From: an uncultured Lachnospiraceae bacterium
Lineage (GTDB): Bacteria > Bacillota > Clostridia > Lachnospirales > Lachnospiraceae
Direction of reading: 5' to 3'
NCBI GenBank assembly: GCA_947169235.1
Contig: CAMVOY010000005.1
Location: forward strand, 1-64,000
DNA: 64,000 nt
A program made the translations under genes and the position numbers. Below are positions 63,859 to 64,000 of this stretch, piece after piece (positions within the stretch are counted from its first letter, which is position 1; every line of letters begins with the position of its first letter). The notes below the pieces were generated by a model. That model had not been told where the DNA came from. It worked only from the letters and a program-made list of their open reading frames with translations, and made no database searches.

Positions 63859-64000
63859 ATGTTTAGTCAGTTTTTTGGAAACTATCTCTTAGAAAACAAC
63901 AAAATCACCGCTGAGCAATTTGACTCATGCATGAATTATATCAAGGCGAATCGCGTCAAATTGGGGCTTATCGCTGAGAGCGAGGGATTGCTGACAAGTA
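63859..64000 (+). CDS. Start of a gene of unknown function (truncated by the window edge)
   Basis: The first 47 codons are present, starting at an ATG with AAAGGAG seven bases upstream. The product opens with MFSQFFGNYLLENNKITAEQ, then a helix ending in RVKLGLIAESEGLLTS. The pattern, a short helix pair of the type LGxIAxxxGxLT, resembles the N-terminal modules of GspE/PilB-like proteins and of clostridial CheX-associated proteins, but too little is visible to name it. Confidence 0.7.
   Translation, partial: MFSQFFGNYLLENNKITAEQFDSCMNYIKANRVKLGLIAESEGLLTS

Overview
The window looks like chromosomal DNA of an anaerobic Gram-positive clostridium, most likely a Lachnospiraceae member of the Butyrivibrio type. 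The reasons are a tryptophan T-box leader, a recA promoter with a Gram-positive LexA box, a four-subunit 2-oxoacid:ferredoxin oxidoreductase, HD-GYP, methyl-accepting and PP2C signalling proteins, and large secreted Ig/BspA-like surface proteins. Promoters of the TTGACA-17-TATAAT type, often with an extended TGn -10, stand in front of many genes. I saw no rRNA, tRNA, CRISPR array, integrase, transposase or phage gene.

Layout. 0-4.5 kb: an HD-GYP membrane protein, a decayed NYN-domain remnant, a nitroreductase and a chemoreceptor. 4.5-9.3 kb: T-box leader with a UGG (Trp) specifier, then trpD-trpC-trpF-trpB-trpA with overlapping ends; trpE and trpG are not here. 9.3-15.2 kb: a signalling operon made of a MATE transporter fused to a degenerate RsbW-like domain, a GNAT-like protein, a dCache-HAMP-PP2C phosphatase, an RsbW-like kinase, and a STAS antagonist with its own promoter. 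15.2-18.3 kb: porGDAB. 18.5-26.2 kb: a CbiT/CobL-like protein, secreted Ig-like proteins, DUF1015, DUF624 and a GlgB-like protein that has lost catalytic residues. 26.2-28.6 kb (minus strand): cvfB, an acyl-ACP thioesterase and a YjfB-like small protein. 28.8-32.5 kb: an SH3/NlpC-P60 wall hydrolase, small genes including a DUF1858 protein, and a broken M18 aminopeptidase. 32.6-40.6 kb: recA-recX, a MoxR/DUF58/transglutaminase operon and a subtilase.

40.7-54.8 kb is the most unusual part. A 2861-residue secreted protein is followed by a 50-codon gene, too short for a default gene caller, whose product carries a textbook double-glycine leader. After it come three genes of an NHLM-type bacteriocin export system: a HlyD-like adaptor, an ABC transporter with an intact C39 peptidase, and a second ABC transporter. 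No modification enzyme is visible, so this looks like an export route for a short, cysteine-free peptide.

54.9-59.4 kb holds two open frames that meet at a run of 10 A. Together they would form one secreted protein of about 1500 residues with HAD phosphatase, P-loop kinase-like, DUF3089-like and 5'-nucleotidase parts. 59.4-63.2 kb (minus) encodes a secreted protein with InlB-type B repeats. The right edge holds repeat-rich noncoding DNA and the start of one more gene.

Recurrent non-coding features are long hairpin elements and a 74-bp tandem repeat between genes, and several promoters whose -10 box is followed within a few bases by a terminator-like hairpin.
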